The notes under the pieces: generated by a model | Databases searched by the model: none | What the model was told of the DNA's origin: nothing | The model's input: the letters and a program-made list of their open reading frames with translations, nothing else | Position numbers and translations under genes: made by a program | Shown: positions 24,950 to 32,015 of the stretch, in pieces | Layout: every line of letters starts with the position of its first letter | Numbering within the stretch: the first letter of the stretch is position 1 | DNA from: Chloroflexota bacterium | GTDB taxonomy: Bacteria; Chloroflexota; Anaerolineae; Promineifilales; Promineifilaceae | Assembly (NCBI GenBank): GCA_018004935.1 | Contig: JAGNBF010000080.1 | Coordinates: 1-36,723, forward strand | Direction: 5' to 3' | Length of the DNA stretch: 36,723 nt

Positions 24950-25396
24950 ATGCAAAAGATTACCCCATTCCTGTGGTTTGATAACCAGGCCGAAGAGGCA
25001 ATGAATTTCTACACCACCATCTTCCCCAATTCAAAAATCAGCCACATCAGCCGCTACGGCGAAAACGAAGCCCTCATGACCGCCACCTTTGAACTCAACG
25101 GCCAGGAATTCATGGTCTTAAATGGTGGCCCCCATTTCCATTTCACTGAAGCCATTTCCTTTTTTGTCAACTGCGATACGCAAGAAGAAGTAGATTACTT
25201 CTGGGCCAAATTAACCGAGGGTGGCGAAGAATCCCAGTGTGGCTGGCTCAAAGACAAATATGGTCTCTCCTGGCAAATTATCCCCACCGCTTTGAGCGAG
25301 TTACTCAGCGACCCAGACGCGGAAAAAGCCCGACGAGTTATGGATGCCATGCTACAAATGCAAAAAATAGATGTGAATATCCTACGGCAAGCATAA
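24950..25396 (+). CDS. PhnB-like VOC-superfamily protein (glyoxalase/3-demethylubiquinone methyltransferase-like), 148 aa
   Basis: The protein opens [20 protein letters not shown], the standard start of PhnB-type VOC proteins. It continues with [22 protein letters not shown], a [19 protein letters not shown] strand and a C-terminal [15 protein letters not shown] segment. AAGGAG lies 6 nt before the ATG at 24950, which fixes the start despite the frame being open far upstream. The fold is a paired beta-alpha-beta-beta-beta module; the substrate of this subfamily is not known. The AHSA1 remnant upstream suggests it once formed a two-gene unit. Confidence 0.92.
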   Translation: MQKITPFLWFDNQAEEAMNFYTTIFPNSKISHISRYGENEALMTATFELNGQEFMVLNGGPHFHFTEAISFFVNCDTQEEVDYFWAKLTEGGEESQCGWLKDKYGLSWQIIPTALSELLSDPDAEKARRVMDAMLQMQKIDVNILRQA

Positions 25397-25504
25397 GGTG
25401 TCCGCCAGTAACTGACCCTCACCCCCAGCCTTTCTCCCGAAAAAAGAGAGGGGAGTTGGTTCCCTCCACGGCTTTTCCAACGTTAATTGGATATGTCGCC
25501 AATT

Positions 25505-25589
25505 GGAAACGCTCATCCCCCTAACCCCCCGGCATGGAGGAACCTGTTTGTGGCGTTTTTTGAGGGCGTACGCCCTCAAAAAACGCCAC
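25505..25589 (+). repeat. Composite C-rich plus palindrome element, copy A
   Basis: A C-rich segment (CATCCCCCTAACCCCCCGGC) leads into GGAGGAACCTGTTT, then a perfect 40-bp palindrome at 25550-25589. The core of the palindrome is GAGGGCGTACGCCCTC and the arms begin GTGGCGTTTTTT. The region 25397-26002 has no credible gene and consists mostly of such elements. Confidence 0.9.
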
Positions 25590-25599
25590 TTTATCAAAT

Positions 25600-25672
25600 G
25601 CCCCGCCCAGGGCAACCACAAGGATTACCCCTACAGATGGTGTCAACCCCCTGAAATTCTGAAGACCCGGAG
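25600..25672 (+). repeat. Partial R1 element
   Basis: GCCCCGCCCAGGGCAACCAC, GATTACCCCTACAG, GTGTCAACCCCCTGAAATTC and GAAGACCCGG match the right part of R1. Confidence 0.8.
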
Positions 25673-25769
25673 AAATTACGATGACCGTCAGCCAAGATTC
25701 TAATTGGCAAATCGCCCAACGGACGATTTACTTGTTCATTAAATGATTAATCGGATAATGAGTTGATTC

Positions 25770-25904
25770 GCCCCTCCCCCGGCGATTTCCGGCGGGAAGG
25801 GGAAACACCAGGCGTGCGGGTTATCGAGCGCGGCCGCGCTCGATAACCCACACAGAAGAAAGTTCCCCGCCCCTGGGGGCGGGGTTAGGGGTGGGGGAAA
25901 CCCT
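25770..25904 (-). repeat. Composite C-rich plus palindrome element, copy D, centred on GCGGCCGC
   Basis: On the minus strand the C-rich hairpin (25862-25904) ends GGGGCGGGGAACTTTCTTCT. Next is a 40-nt palindrome (25814-25853) with a single mismatch; 25818-25849 is perfect. The centre is GCGGCCGC at 25830, flanked by TTATCGAGC and GCTCGATAA. Beyond it comes CCTGGTGTTTCCCCTTCC, like copy B. Confidence 0.9.
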
Positions 25905-25937
25905 ATTACCTGACTATTTTTTTAAACAACAACCAAA

Positions 25938-25990
25938 TCGTCCTACAAATTTTCATTCCTCTTGGTGAGTGCCCCACTCATGGGGAGCTT
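25938..25990 (+). repeat. 3' half of the tandem-hairpin element
   Basis: CGTCCTACAAATTTTCATTC and CTTGGTGAGTGCCCCACTC match the tail of the element at 24811-24860. It ends at the ribosome-binding site of the UvrA-like gene. Confidence 0.7.
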
Positions 25991-26002
25991 AAAGGAGAAT
26001 CC

Positions 26003-28270
26003 ATGCTTCAAGAATACATTGAAATTCGCGGTGCTCGTGAAAACAACCTCAAAAACGTATCACTGCGGATTCCTAAACGCAAAATCACCATTTTTACCGG
26101 TGTATCCGGTTCTGGTAAATCATCCATTGTGTTCGACACCATTGCCACCGAGGCACAACGTCTACTGAACGAAAACTTCAGCATGTTCGTGCGCAATTTC
26201 TTGCCACGTTATGCCCAGCCGGAAGCCGATGCCATTGAGAATCTGAGTATGGCGATTGTGGTGGACCAGAAACGTCTGGGGGGTGGTTCACACTCAACGA
26301 TGGGTACCATCACAGATATTTACACCGTCCTCCGGATGCTATTCTCGCGCATTGGTCAGCCTCATGTAGGCAATTACAACCTCTTTTCCTTTAACGACCC
26401 ACAGGGCATGTGCCCGGAATGCAACGGTTTAGGGCGCAAAATTGGTGTGGATATGGAGCGATTTTTGGATCCGAGCAAATCGCTCAACGAGGGCGCAATC
26501 CGGTATTCGGAGTATGGGGTGGGGAGTTGGGATTGGACGATTTGTACCAACTCTGGATTGTTCGACAATGACAAGAAATTAGAGGATTACACGGAAGAAG
26601 AGATGGACCTTTTGCTCCATAGTAAGCCATATAAGGTAAAAACCGACGTTGCTGGTAAACCTTTCAACCTTACCTTTGAGGGTGTGGTAGATAAGTTTAG
26701 CCGTAAGTACATCACGCGGGATCTGAAAACGATGTCTGAACGGACGCAAAAGGCGGTGGAACCTTTTTTAACTCTGGGACCTTGTACGCTTTGCAGAGGG
26801 GCACGCCTGAGTCAGTTGGCGTTGCAGTGCAAAATTAATGGTCACAATATTGCGGAACTATCGGCAATGGAAGTGAGTGCGTTAATTGAGGTTATTAAAG
26901 AGATAAAAGACCCGGTCGCGGCCGCGACGGTTAAAACCCTTACGGAACGGCTACAACACCTGGTAGACATCGGCCTCGAATATCTCAGCCTTGATCGGCC
27001 CACGGATACCCTTTCCGGTGGTGAATCCCAGCGCGTCAAAATCGTTAAACACCTCAGTAGTAGCCTGATGGATGTGATGTATATCTTTGACGAACCCAGT
27101 GTGGGATTACACCCCCGCGATGTCCACCGCATGAACGAATTGCTCCAGAAACTCCGGGATAAGGGCAACACTGTACTGGTGGTTGAACATGATCCAGATG
27201 TCATCAAGGTGGCGGATCACGTTGTGGATGTTGGCCCCTATGCGGGCAGTGGCGGGGGCACCATTGTCTACGAAGGCAATTACACAGGTTTACTCCAGGC
27301 AAAAACCCTGACCGGACAGCATATCAAACAATCACTCCCCCTCAAGGCCAGTTTCCGTTCGGCCAGAGGCACGCTCCCTGTTGTTCATGCCCGCATAAAC
27401 AACCTGCAAGATGTCAGTGTAGATATTCCCCAAGGCGTACTCACCGTCGTTACGGGCGTAGCTGGTTCGGGCAAAAGTTCCCTCATCAATCAGGTTTTTC
27501 TGCACCAACACCCCGAAACCATCGTGATTGACCAATCAGCCGTGGGCGTCTCCACCCGGTCCAACCCGGCCACATACACCGGTATCATGGACGATGTTCG
27601 TAAAGCCTTCGCCAAAACCAATAATGTCAGCGCCTCCCTTTTTAGCTTCAACTCCGAGGGAGCCTGCGAAAATTGCCAGGGCCTGGGTATCCTCTACACC
27701 GATCTGGCCTTCATGAGTGGCGTCAAAATTCCCTGCGAAACCTGTGCAGGCAAACGTTTCAAGGATGAAGTGCTGACGTACAAACTGAAGGGCAAATCTA
27801 TCACCGACATCCTGGCGATGACCGTGCAACAGGCCCTTGGCTTTTTTGAACTCAAAGAAGTTGTCCGCAAATTGCAAGCAATGAGCGATGTGGGTTTGGA
27901 TTATCTGACTCTGGGCCAACCTTTGAGCACCCTTTCCGGCGGTGAATGCCAGCGCATCAAACTCGCCAGCGAATTGCACAAAAAAGGCAGTATTTATATG
28001 ATGGACGAGCCGACAACCGGCCTACATATGTCTGATATTGAACATCTGCTGGTTGTGATAAACCGTCTGGTGGATACCGGAAATACGGTTATTGTTATCG
28101 AACACAATCTGAGCGTCATCAAAAATGCCGATTGGATCATTGATATGGGACCTGAAGGGGGGAGTAAGGGCGGCCGCGTCATGTTTGAAGGAACACCAAG
28201 ACAGCTTCTAGACGCAAAACATTCCCTCACCAGCACATATTTGGCCTCGCAGGCCCTCATCTTGGGGTAG
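26003..28270 (+). CDS. Short UvrA-like ABC ATPase (UvrA paralogue), 755 aa
   Basis: Duplicated ABC-type ATPase with two Walker A motifs (GVSGSGKSS near 33-41, GVAGSGKSS near 486) and two signatures (LSGGESQR near 338, LSGGECQR near 646). The Walker B sites are IFDEPSVGLHP and MMDEPTTGLH. Cys pairs for UvrA-type zinc modules are present: CPECNGLG, CTLCRG, CENCQGLG and CETCAGKR. At 755 aa it is about 200 residues shorter than canonical UvrA (about 940). The shortfall fits the class of paralogues that lack the UvrB-binding insertion and often serve in drug resistance or self-protection. AGGAG lies before the ATG. A true nucleotide-excision UvrA would be expected elsewhere in the genome. Confidence 0.93.
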   Translation: MLQEYIEIRGARENNLKNVSLRIPKRKITIFTGVSGSGKSSIVFDTIATEAQRLLNENFSMFVRNFLPRYAQPEADAIENLSMAIVVDQKRLGGGSHSTMGTITDIYTVLRMLFSRIGQPHVGNYNLFSFNDPQGMCPECNGLGRKIGVDMERFLDPSKSLNEGAIRYSEYGVGSWDWTICTNSGLFDNDKKLEDYTEEEMDLLLHSKPYKVKTDVAGKPFNLTFEGVVDKFSRKYITRDLKTMSERTQKAVEPFLTLGPCTLCRGARLSQLALQCKINGHNIAELSAMEVSALIEVIKEIKDPVAAATVKTLTERLQHLVDIGLEYLSLDRPTDTLSGGESQRVKIVKHLSSSLMDVMYIFDEPSVGLHPRDVHRMNELLQKLRDKGNTVLVVEHDPDVIKVADHVVDVGPYAGSGGGTIVYEGNYTGLLQAKTLTGQHIKQSLPLKASFRSARGTLPVVHARINNLQDVSVDIPQGVLTVVTGVAGSGKSSLINQVFLHQHPETIVIDQSAVGVSTRSNPATYTGIMDDVRKAFAKTNNVSASLFSFNSEGACENCQGLGILYTDLAFMSGVKIPCETCAGKRFKDEVLTYKLKGKSITDILAMTVQQALGFFELKEVVRKLQAMSDVGLDYLTLGQPLSTLSGGECQRIKLASELHKKGSIYMMDEPTTGLHMSDIEHLLVVINRLVDTGNTVIVIEHNLSVIKNADWIIDMGPEGGSKGGRVMFEGTPRQLLDAKHSLTSTYLASQALILG

Positions 28271-28746
28271 GGGCTTGCTCGCAAATACAGCAATTCTGGC
28301 TTGGTTCAAAAGTGGGCCAAGGATGCGTACCCCACGAAATCCTGAAGACCCTGTACCCATAGGTCGTTATCAGTTTTTACCATCAAAACCGGTAAAAAAG
28401 GGCGTGTACCTTCCTGTGGGGTGTACTGTTTATACCGATTTTGATTTTCAAAACGCATTACGACCGGGCGGGTCTGGTGGATAAATATATATGACTGAGT
28501 CTACTGCAAAAAGCCCGGTTTCTGACTAATTTAACCGTCGCTTCCAGAAAAAAAGAAACCGGGCTTTTAACTGTTTTGACCTTTTTTCAGTAGACTCATG
28601 ACTGAACGCTTACAACCGTCCACTGGACGATTTACAGAATTGTCTAACAAGTTTGTAACGTTGACCTGAACCATGCCCTCATTCCTAACTGAACATGACA
28701 TCCAGACACGCCGTCTTTATGACAAACGAAGGATTGGAGATAAACC
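28271..28746. other. Intergenic region with short hairpins
   Basis: No convincing gene. TTTTTACC (28374-28381) and GGTAAAAA (28391-28398) form a small hairpin about 100 nt after the UvrA-like stop. The 28497-28597 nested repeat and a fragment of the tandem-hairpin family (CTGGACGATTTACAGAATTG, about 28622-28641) fill the remainder. Confidence 0.55.
28497..28597. repeat. Nested inverted repeat (two concentric stems)
   Basis: The outer arms GAGTCTACTG (28497-28506) and CAGTAGACTC (28588-28597) enclose a perfect 15-bp inner stem: AAAAGCCCGGTTTCT (28509-28523) and AGAAACCGGGCTTTT (28554-28568). The loop contains AATTTAACC-CGCTTCCAGA, shared with 20760-20780. It looks like a small non-coding dispersed element, possibly a miniature transposon. 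Confidence 0.85.
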
Positions 28747-29187
28747 ATGAAAGCAACATTCACAACAACTGTTTTGAAAGATGATAAAGTGAACGCCACT
28801 GGTCTGCGGATACCAGTGGAAACGATGACTGCACTGGGAGCGGGTAAAAAGCCTAAAGTGAAGATAACTCTGAATGGGTACACCTATCGTAGTACCGTTG
28901 CGGCTTATGGCGATGTCTACATGCTACCTTTGAGCGCGGAGCATCGGGTAGCCGCAGGGGTACAGGCGGGTGATGTGGTAGAGGTCACGATTGAATTAGA
29001 CCTGGAGCCGCGTATTGTGGTTGTTCCCGATGATCTCGCGGCCGCGCTGGCAGAAAAACCAGGGGCCAGTTATGCTTTTGCGGCCCTAAACCATTCCACT
29101 CGTAAAGAGCATGTCCGGCAGGTTGAGTCAGCCAAAGCCCAAGAAACGCGTCAGCGACGGATTGCGGCCATCGTCGTCAAACTGTAA
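28747..29187 (+). CDS. DUF1905/YdeI (OmpD-associated)-like protein, 146 aa
   Basis: The N-terminal 90 residues match the DUF1905 beta-barrel style (TGLRIPVETMTALGAGKKPKV, then YRSTVAAYGDVYMLPLS and AAGVQAGDVVEVTIELD). The C-terminal part (PDDLAAALAEKPGASYAFAA, STRKEHVRQV) resembles the YdeI/bacteriocin-protection helix bundle, which ends EHVRQVESAKAQETRQRR. GGAG lies 7 nt before the ATG. Function is not established. Its last 60 bp overlap the end of the convergent esterase gene. Confidence 0.88.
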   Translation: MKATFTTTVLKDDKVNATGLRIPVETMTALGAGKKPKVKITLNGYTYRSTVAAYGDVYMLPLSAEHRVAAGVQAGDVVEVTIELDLEPRIVVVPDDLAAALAEKPGASYAFAALNHSTRKEHVRQVESAKAQETRQRRIAAIVVKL

Positions 29188-29859
29188 GCGTTCAGTTTTG
29201 AGGCTATGTTGTAAAAACCAGGTGTACAACTCGGAATTGTTGTAGGTTTCAGTCCAGGAGTCGTGATCGGCATCCGGGTAGATGGTTAATTGAGCCTTTC
29301 CCCCGACGGCTGTAAGCGTATTGATCAACAGTTGCGATGCTTCGAGGGGGACAACCGGGTCTAGTGCGCCATGAAACGCCCAAACGGGTACATTTTTTAA
29401 TCGTTCGACTCGTTGGGGGAAACCGTGGAACCAGTAGCCACCACCACAGATGGGGGCAATGGCGGCGAACCGCTGGGGCCATTTTGTGCCTAGATACCAG
29501 GTTCCATATCCCCCCATGCTCAGCCCGGTGAGGTAGAGACGGTGGGGATCAATGGGGTACGCGGCCGCGCACTCATCCAGTAACACATCTAGTGCATCCG
29601 CCAGCTCGGGCCACCAGGTTTGCCAGGGACATTGGGGGGCGATGACGATAAAGGGGAAATCCGGGTGGTCAGCGAGGTAGCGGGGGAGTCCCTGCGTCAT
29701 CACCACGTCCGAATTATCACCCGATTCACCAAAGCCATGCAGAAACAAAATCGTGGGCCACAATTCGCCCGGTTTATCGGCCATTTGTGGTGGCAGATGG
29801 AGTAAGTAGTTGAGTTTTACCGTTTTGGTAATGTGGAGAGTGGGGGAGTAGGGTTTCAT
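29128..29859 (-). CDS. Alpha/beta-hydrolase, esterase/PHB-depolymerase-like, 243 aa
   Basis: A compact hydrolase with oxyanion-hole segment FLHGFGESGDN, nucleophile Ser114 in GLSMGGYG, Asp167 in HGALDPVVP and His199 in DADHDSW. These form a complete catalytic triad. It has no signal peptide, so it is probably cytoplasmic; the ester substrate is unknown. The last 20 or so residues after YTWFLQHSL are encoded antisense to the end of the neighbouring gene, giving a 60-bp convergent overlap. Those residues look like an unconserved tail. No Shine-Dalgarno is visible before the ATG. Confidence 0.9.
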   Translation of the reverse strand: MKPYSPTLHITKTVKLNYLLHLPPQMADKPGELWPTILFLHGFGESGDNSDVVMTQGLPRYLADHPDFPFIVIAPQCPWQTWWPELADALDVLLDECAAAYPIDPHRLYLTGLSMGGYGTWYLGTKWPQRFAAIAPICGGGYWFHGFPQRVERLKNVPVWAFHGALDPVVPLEASQLLINTLTAVGGKAQLTIYPDADHDSWTETYNNSELYTWFLQHSLKTERLQFDDDGRNPSLTRFLGFG

Positions 29860-29875
29860 GGTTTTGGGGAGGTGT

Positions 29876-29942
29876 ATTGGTTATTGGTGTATTGGTCTAT
29901 TGATGCACTTACACCAATATACTAATAACTAATAACCAACAA
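29876..29942. repeat. ATTGGTGTATTGG inverted-repeat element, second copy
   Basis: The left half TATTGGTTATTGGTGTATTG and right half ACCAATATACTAATAAC with TAATAACC are inverted relatives, like the block at 17073-17190. Its right end supplies the stop codon and last codons of the minus-strand nucleotidyltransferase. Confidence 0.75.
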
Positions 29943-30624
29943 CCTGATTCATATATCGTCTAATCTGCGCGACGCGTTCACTGCGGCCGCGAACTTCATT
30001 TGATTTTAGTTGTAATTCAATCGGTGGCACCAAAATTGTTTCTCCTTGCCAGCTTATGGGTTCCAGGTGTGCCTGGGCATAAGGGCCAAAATCGGCTGGG
30101 CCGTGGCCATCAACCCATTCTTCCGGTTCAAAAGCTACGTCAATGCGATAGTTGTAATTGACGACGCCAAACCCTTTGACGACCCAACCGCTCACATGAT
30201 GAAACGGCTCGACGATATAAGGAGCAACAATCTGGCGAATGGCTTCAATTTCGCTCTTGAAGGTCATCACATCCAGGTCATGGGGTTTGACCGCCAGCCC
30301 CCGCACATACAAGGCCCCACTGCCGGTGAGCCACCAGCGGATATTCTGTTTTTTGAATTCGGTAATGATCCAGTGTAAAGCTACATCCAGGTGGGGCAGA
30401 GTACGCCTTTCCTGGTCTATCTCATCGAGTAGATAAACGTTGTAATTTATTTCCATTTGGGCCAGATCATGCGGGAACATCAAACAATCTTTAGGGTATC
30501 CCTTAAGGTAGCAACCATCCTGGAGGGTGTAATACATCCCTTGAAGGATTTCATCACTGACATCATTTTTTTCTAAAACCGTATATTCAATTGTTCCTGG
30601 AGTTGCGGCAATGGAAACTTTCAT
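29929..30624 (-). CDS. Nucleotidyltransferase-fold protein, 231 aa
   Basis: The core reads WWLTGSGALYVRGL followed by KPHDLDVM, with Gly101-Ser102, Asp116 and Asp118, and a third acidic residue Asp162 in YRIDVAF. This is the GS-x-DxD-x-D arrangement of the polymerase-beta-like nucleotidyltransferase fold. The N-terminal 90 residues have no motif I recognise. The target is unknown; similar stand-alone proteins are found in tRNA- or toxin-modifying contexts, but no antitoxin partner is visible. I chose the ATG at 30624; a TTG seven codons upstream is possible. A TATAAT ends only about 8 nt before the ATG, so a leaderless transcript is conceivable. Confidence 0.8.
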   Translation of the reverse strand: MKVSIAATPGTIEYTVLEKNDVSDEILQGMYYTLQDGCYLKGYPKDCLMFPHDLAQMEINYNVYLLDEIDQERRTLPHLDVALHWIITEFKKQNIRWWLTGSGALYVRGLAVKPHDLDVMTFKSEIEAIRQIVAPYIVEPFHHVSGWVVKGFGVVNYNYRIDVAFEPEEWVDGHGPADFGPYAQAHLEPISWQGETILVPPIELQLKSNEVRGRSERVAQIRRYMNQVVGY

Positions 30625-30686
30625 ACCATTATTATATCCTGCCAAAGGGCATAATCTGATATTTTCCCAGAGAGTGGTGGTTCCTG

Positions 30687-30775
30687 GAGTTTAGAGCGAG
30701 AGGAGAGAGCGAGAGGGAATTACTCTGGAAAACCCTCTAGCTCTAGCTCTAGCTCTAGCTCTGAACTCTAAACTC
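30687..30775. repeat. Large hairpin with AGCTCT hexamer arm
   Basis: GAGTTTAGAG (30687-30696) pairs with CTCTAAACTC (30766-30775). Between them purine-rich GAGAGGAGAGAGCGAGAGGG faces four to five TAGCTC/AGCTCT units. A related element occurs at 31875-31931. Confidence 0.8.
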
Positions 30776-30879
30776 AACTGGTTCAGGTCATGCAATAATC
30801 GCCACACGCCTGATCATCATGAAGGGAATGGGGCCATGGATTTGTGCTCGGTCTCATGATCGGTTTGTCCGAGGCGGCC

Positions 30880-31001
30880 CCCACCCCTAACCCCGCCCCC
30901 AGGGGCGGGGAACTATTTCTGGTGCGGTTTGGCGGGCGGATGCCCGCCAAACCGCACCATTGGTTTCCCCCCTTTCCTTTGGGAAGGGGTAGGGGGATGG
31001 G
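30880..31001 (+). repeat. Composite C-rich plus palindrome element, copy B
   Basis: A C-rich hairpin (CCCCCACCCCTAACCCCGCC to GGGGCGGGGAACTATTTC) is followed by a 40-nt palindrome at 30920-30959: two perfect 18-bp arms around a GGAT loop, core GGCGGGCGGATGCCCGCC. TTGGTTTCCCCCC and a second C/G-rich stretch follow. The left flank is identical over more than 30 nt to the minus strand of copy D. The region 30625-31087 has no gene. Confidence 0.9.
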
Positions 31002-31087
31002 TCTTCTGCCCAGGCTTACTCAGCAGTTGCCACCAACAAAATGTCATTTTATGACCGTGGTAAGTATATCTGCGAATAGCTGGATTG

Positions 31088-31507
31088 TTAGATAGCCCGC
31101 ATGCGGTTGTTTTTGGCGTTATGTTCAACTTCGACCAGGCCGAGAGCTTCCATGAGGGGGGGGATGTACATGCCAAAGCGGCCGCGTAATCCCTTTTTTA
31201 GCCCATACCAGCCACCAACCGGGTTATCTGGTGAGCGACCCCACGCTTCAACCGTATTTGCGGCCGCGGCCTTTTGCTCATCGGCACTTCCCAGCAACAT
31301 CCAGTCCCCATGTGCTTTCAACATCGCATGTAAATCCTCTAGACAGCGCAGATCATAACGGAGTTCCGTTTTGCCCACCATGCAAACAATAGCCGGTGGA
31401 TTCAATGTCTCATCCTTATACATCAGGTATTCCGAAGAGCCGCTAGGCGTCTTCAACTGCCAGGGGCGTTCACGGGTTCCATCACCTTGTACTTGTTCAC
31501 CACTCAT
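31088..31507 (-). CDS. Conserved protein of unknown function, 139 aa
   Basis: A soluble protein opening MSGEQVQGDGTRERPWQLKT, with a central LRYDLRCLEDLHAMLKAHGD segment and a C-terminal SPDNPVGGWYGLKKGLRGRF and PPLMEALGLVEVEHN block. I recall this pattern from a widespread uncharacterised bacterial family but am not certain of its DUF number. GGAG sits 6-7 nt before the ATG. It is transcribed away from the PEP carboxykinase gene. No catalytic motif is evident. Confidence 0.85.
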   Translation of the reverse strand: MSGEQVQGDGTRERPWQLKTPSGSSEYLMYKDETLNPPAIVCMVGKTELRYDLRCLEDLHAMLKAHGDWMLLGSADEQKAAAANTVEAWGRSPDNPVGGWYGLKKGLRGRFGMYIPPLMEALGLVEVEHNAKNNRMRAI

Positions 31508-32005
31508 TTTTTGCTCCTTTTGGGGTTACGGTGGGCAACGTGGTAGGGGACTGTATAGTAAAATCATAGCCGGACCAAAGGGGACGGTCAATGGGGAACT
31601 GATTTCTGAAGTTCTGGGCATACCCATCAATTTTACGGGTACAGGGCAACAGGGTCGGGATGCCATCTACACACTGCCCATGCCCGGTTTTTAGACCACC
31701 CGTTCAGGTTGATTAGTGACAAATGTCAGGTGTAAGAGGGGAGATCAAACATCGCCAGATGTGCTCTTTTGGCGTAGTATACTGTCGGGTCCATTGAGCC
31801 GCGTTTTATCACGCAACACGTTACGATTCACCCTTGCGGGAGATTAAACCAATTTTGTTATTCCACGTGCACCTGAAGTTTAGAACTTGAGGAGAGAACG
31901 AGAGGTAATTACTCTAGCTCCAAACTCTAAACCCCAGGGGCATACCTCATCGAAAATTGGTTTGATCTCGGATTATCACCTGAACCGTTGACGCAACACA
32001 ATCGA
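31508..32005. other. Intergenic region upstream of PEP carboxykinase
   Basis: No intact gene. 31593-31694 reads in frame as GELISEVLGIPINF, then TGQQGRDAIYTLPMPGF and a stop. This looks like protein sequence and may be the decayed 3' end of a lost gene. TGACA-AA-TGTCA (31717-31728) is a small symmetric site. The nested repeat at 31811-31999 occupies the rest. Confidence 0.45.
31811..31999. repeat. Nested inverted repeat flanked by 9-bp direct repeats
   Basis: The outer arms 31840-31856 and 31953-31969 (17 bp, one wobble, GAGATTAAACC / GGTTTGATCTC ends) enclose a GTTTAGAAC...TCTAAAC hairpin like that at 30687-30775. ACGCAACAC occurs at 31811-31819 and 31991-31999, 20 and 21 bp outside the arms. 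This would fit a small inserted element with a target duplication, or a structured pckG leader. Confidence 0.65.
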
Positions 32006-32009
32006 GGAG
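32006..32009 (+). promoter_or_regulatory. Shine-Dalgarno deciding the pckG start
   Basis: GGAG directly abuts an ATG at 32010, which is too close for initiation. It is 6 nt from the ATG at 32016, which is therefore taken as the start. Confidence 0.8.
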
Positions 32010-32015
32010 ATGAAT

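Noticed and set aside
24431-25396. A 321-aa fusion of an SRPBCC domain and a VOC domain
   Set aside because: The joining part is translated repeat DNA. The SRPBCC part is frameshifted and truncated. The VOC gene has its own AAGGAG and ATG at 24950.
24138-31999. Insertion sequence with transposase
   Set aside because: Many inverted repeats are present, but no reading frame resembles a transposase or integrase. Only non-coding elements are supported.
32010-32015. First ATG of pckG as start
   Set aside because: It directly touches GGAG, leaving no spacing. The second ATG has a 6-nt spacing.
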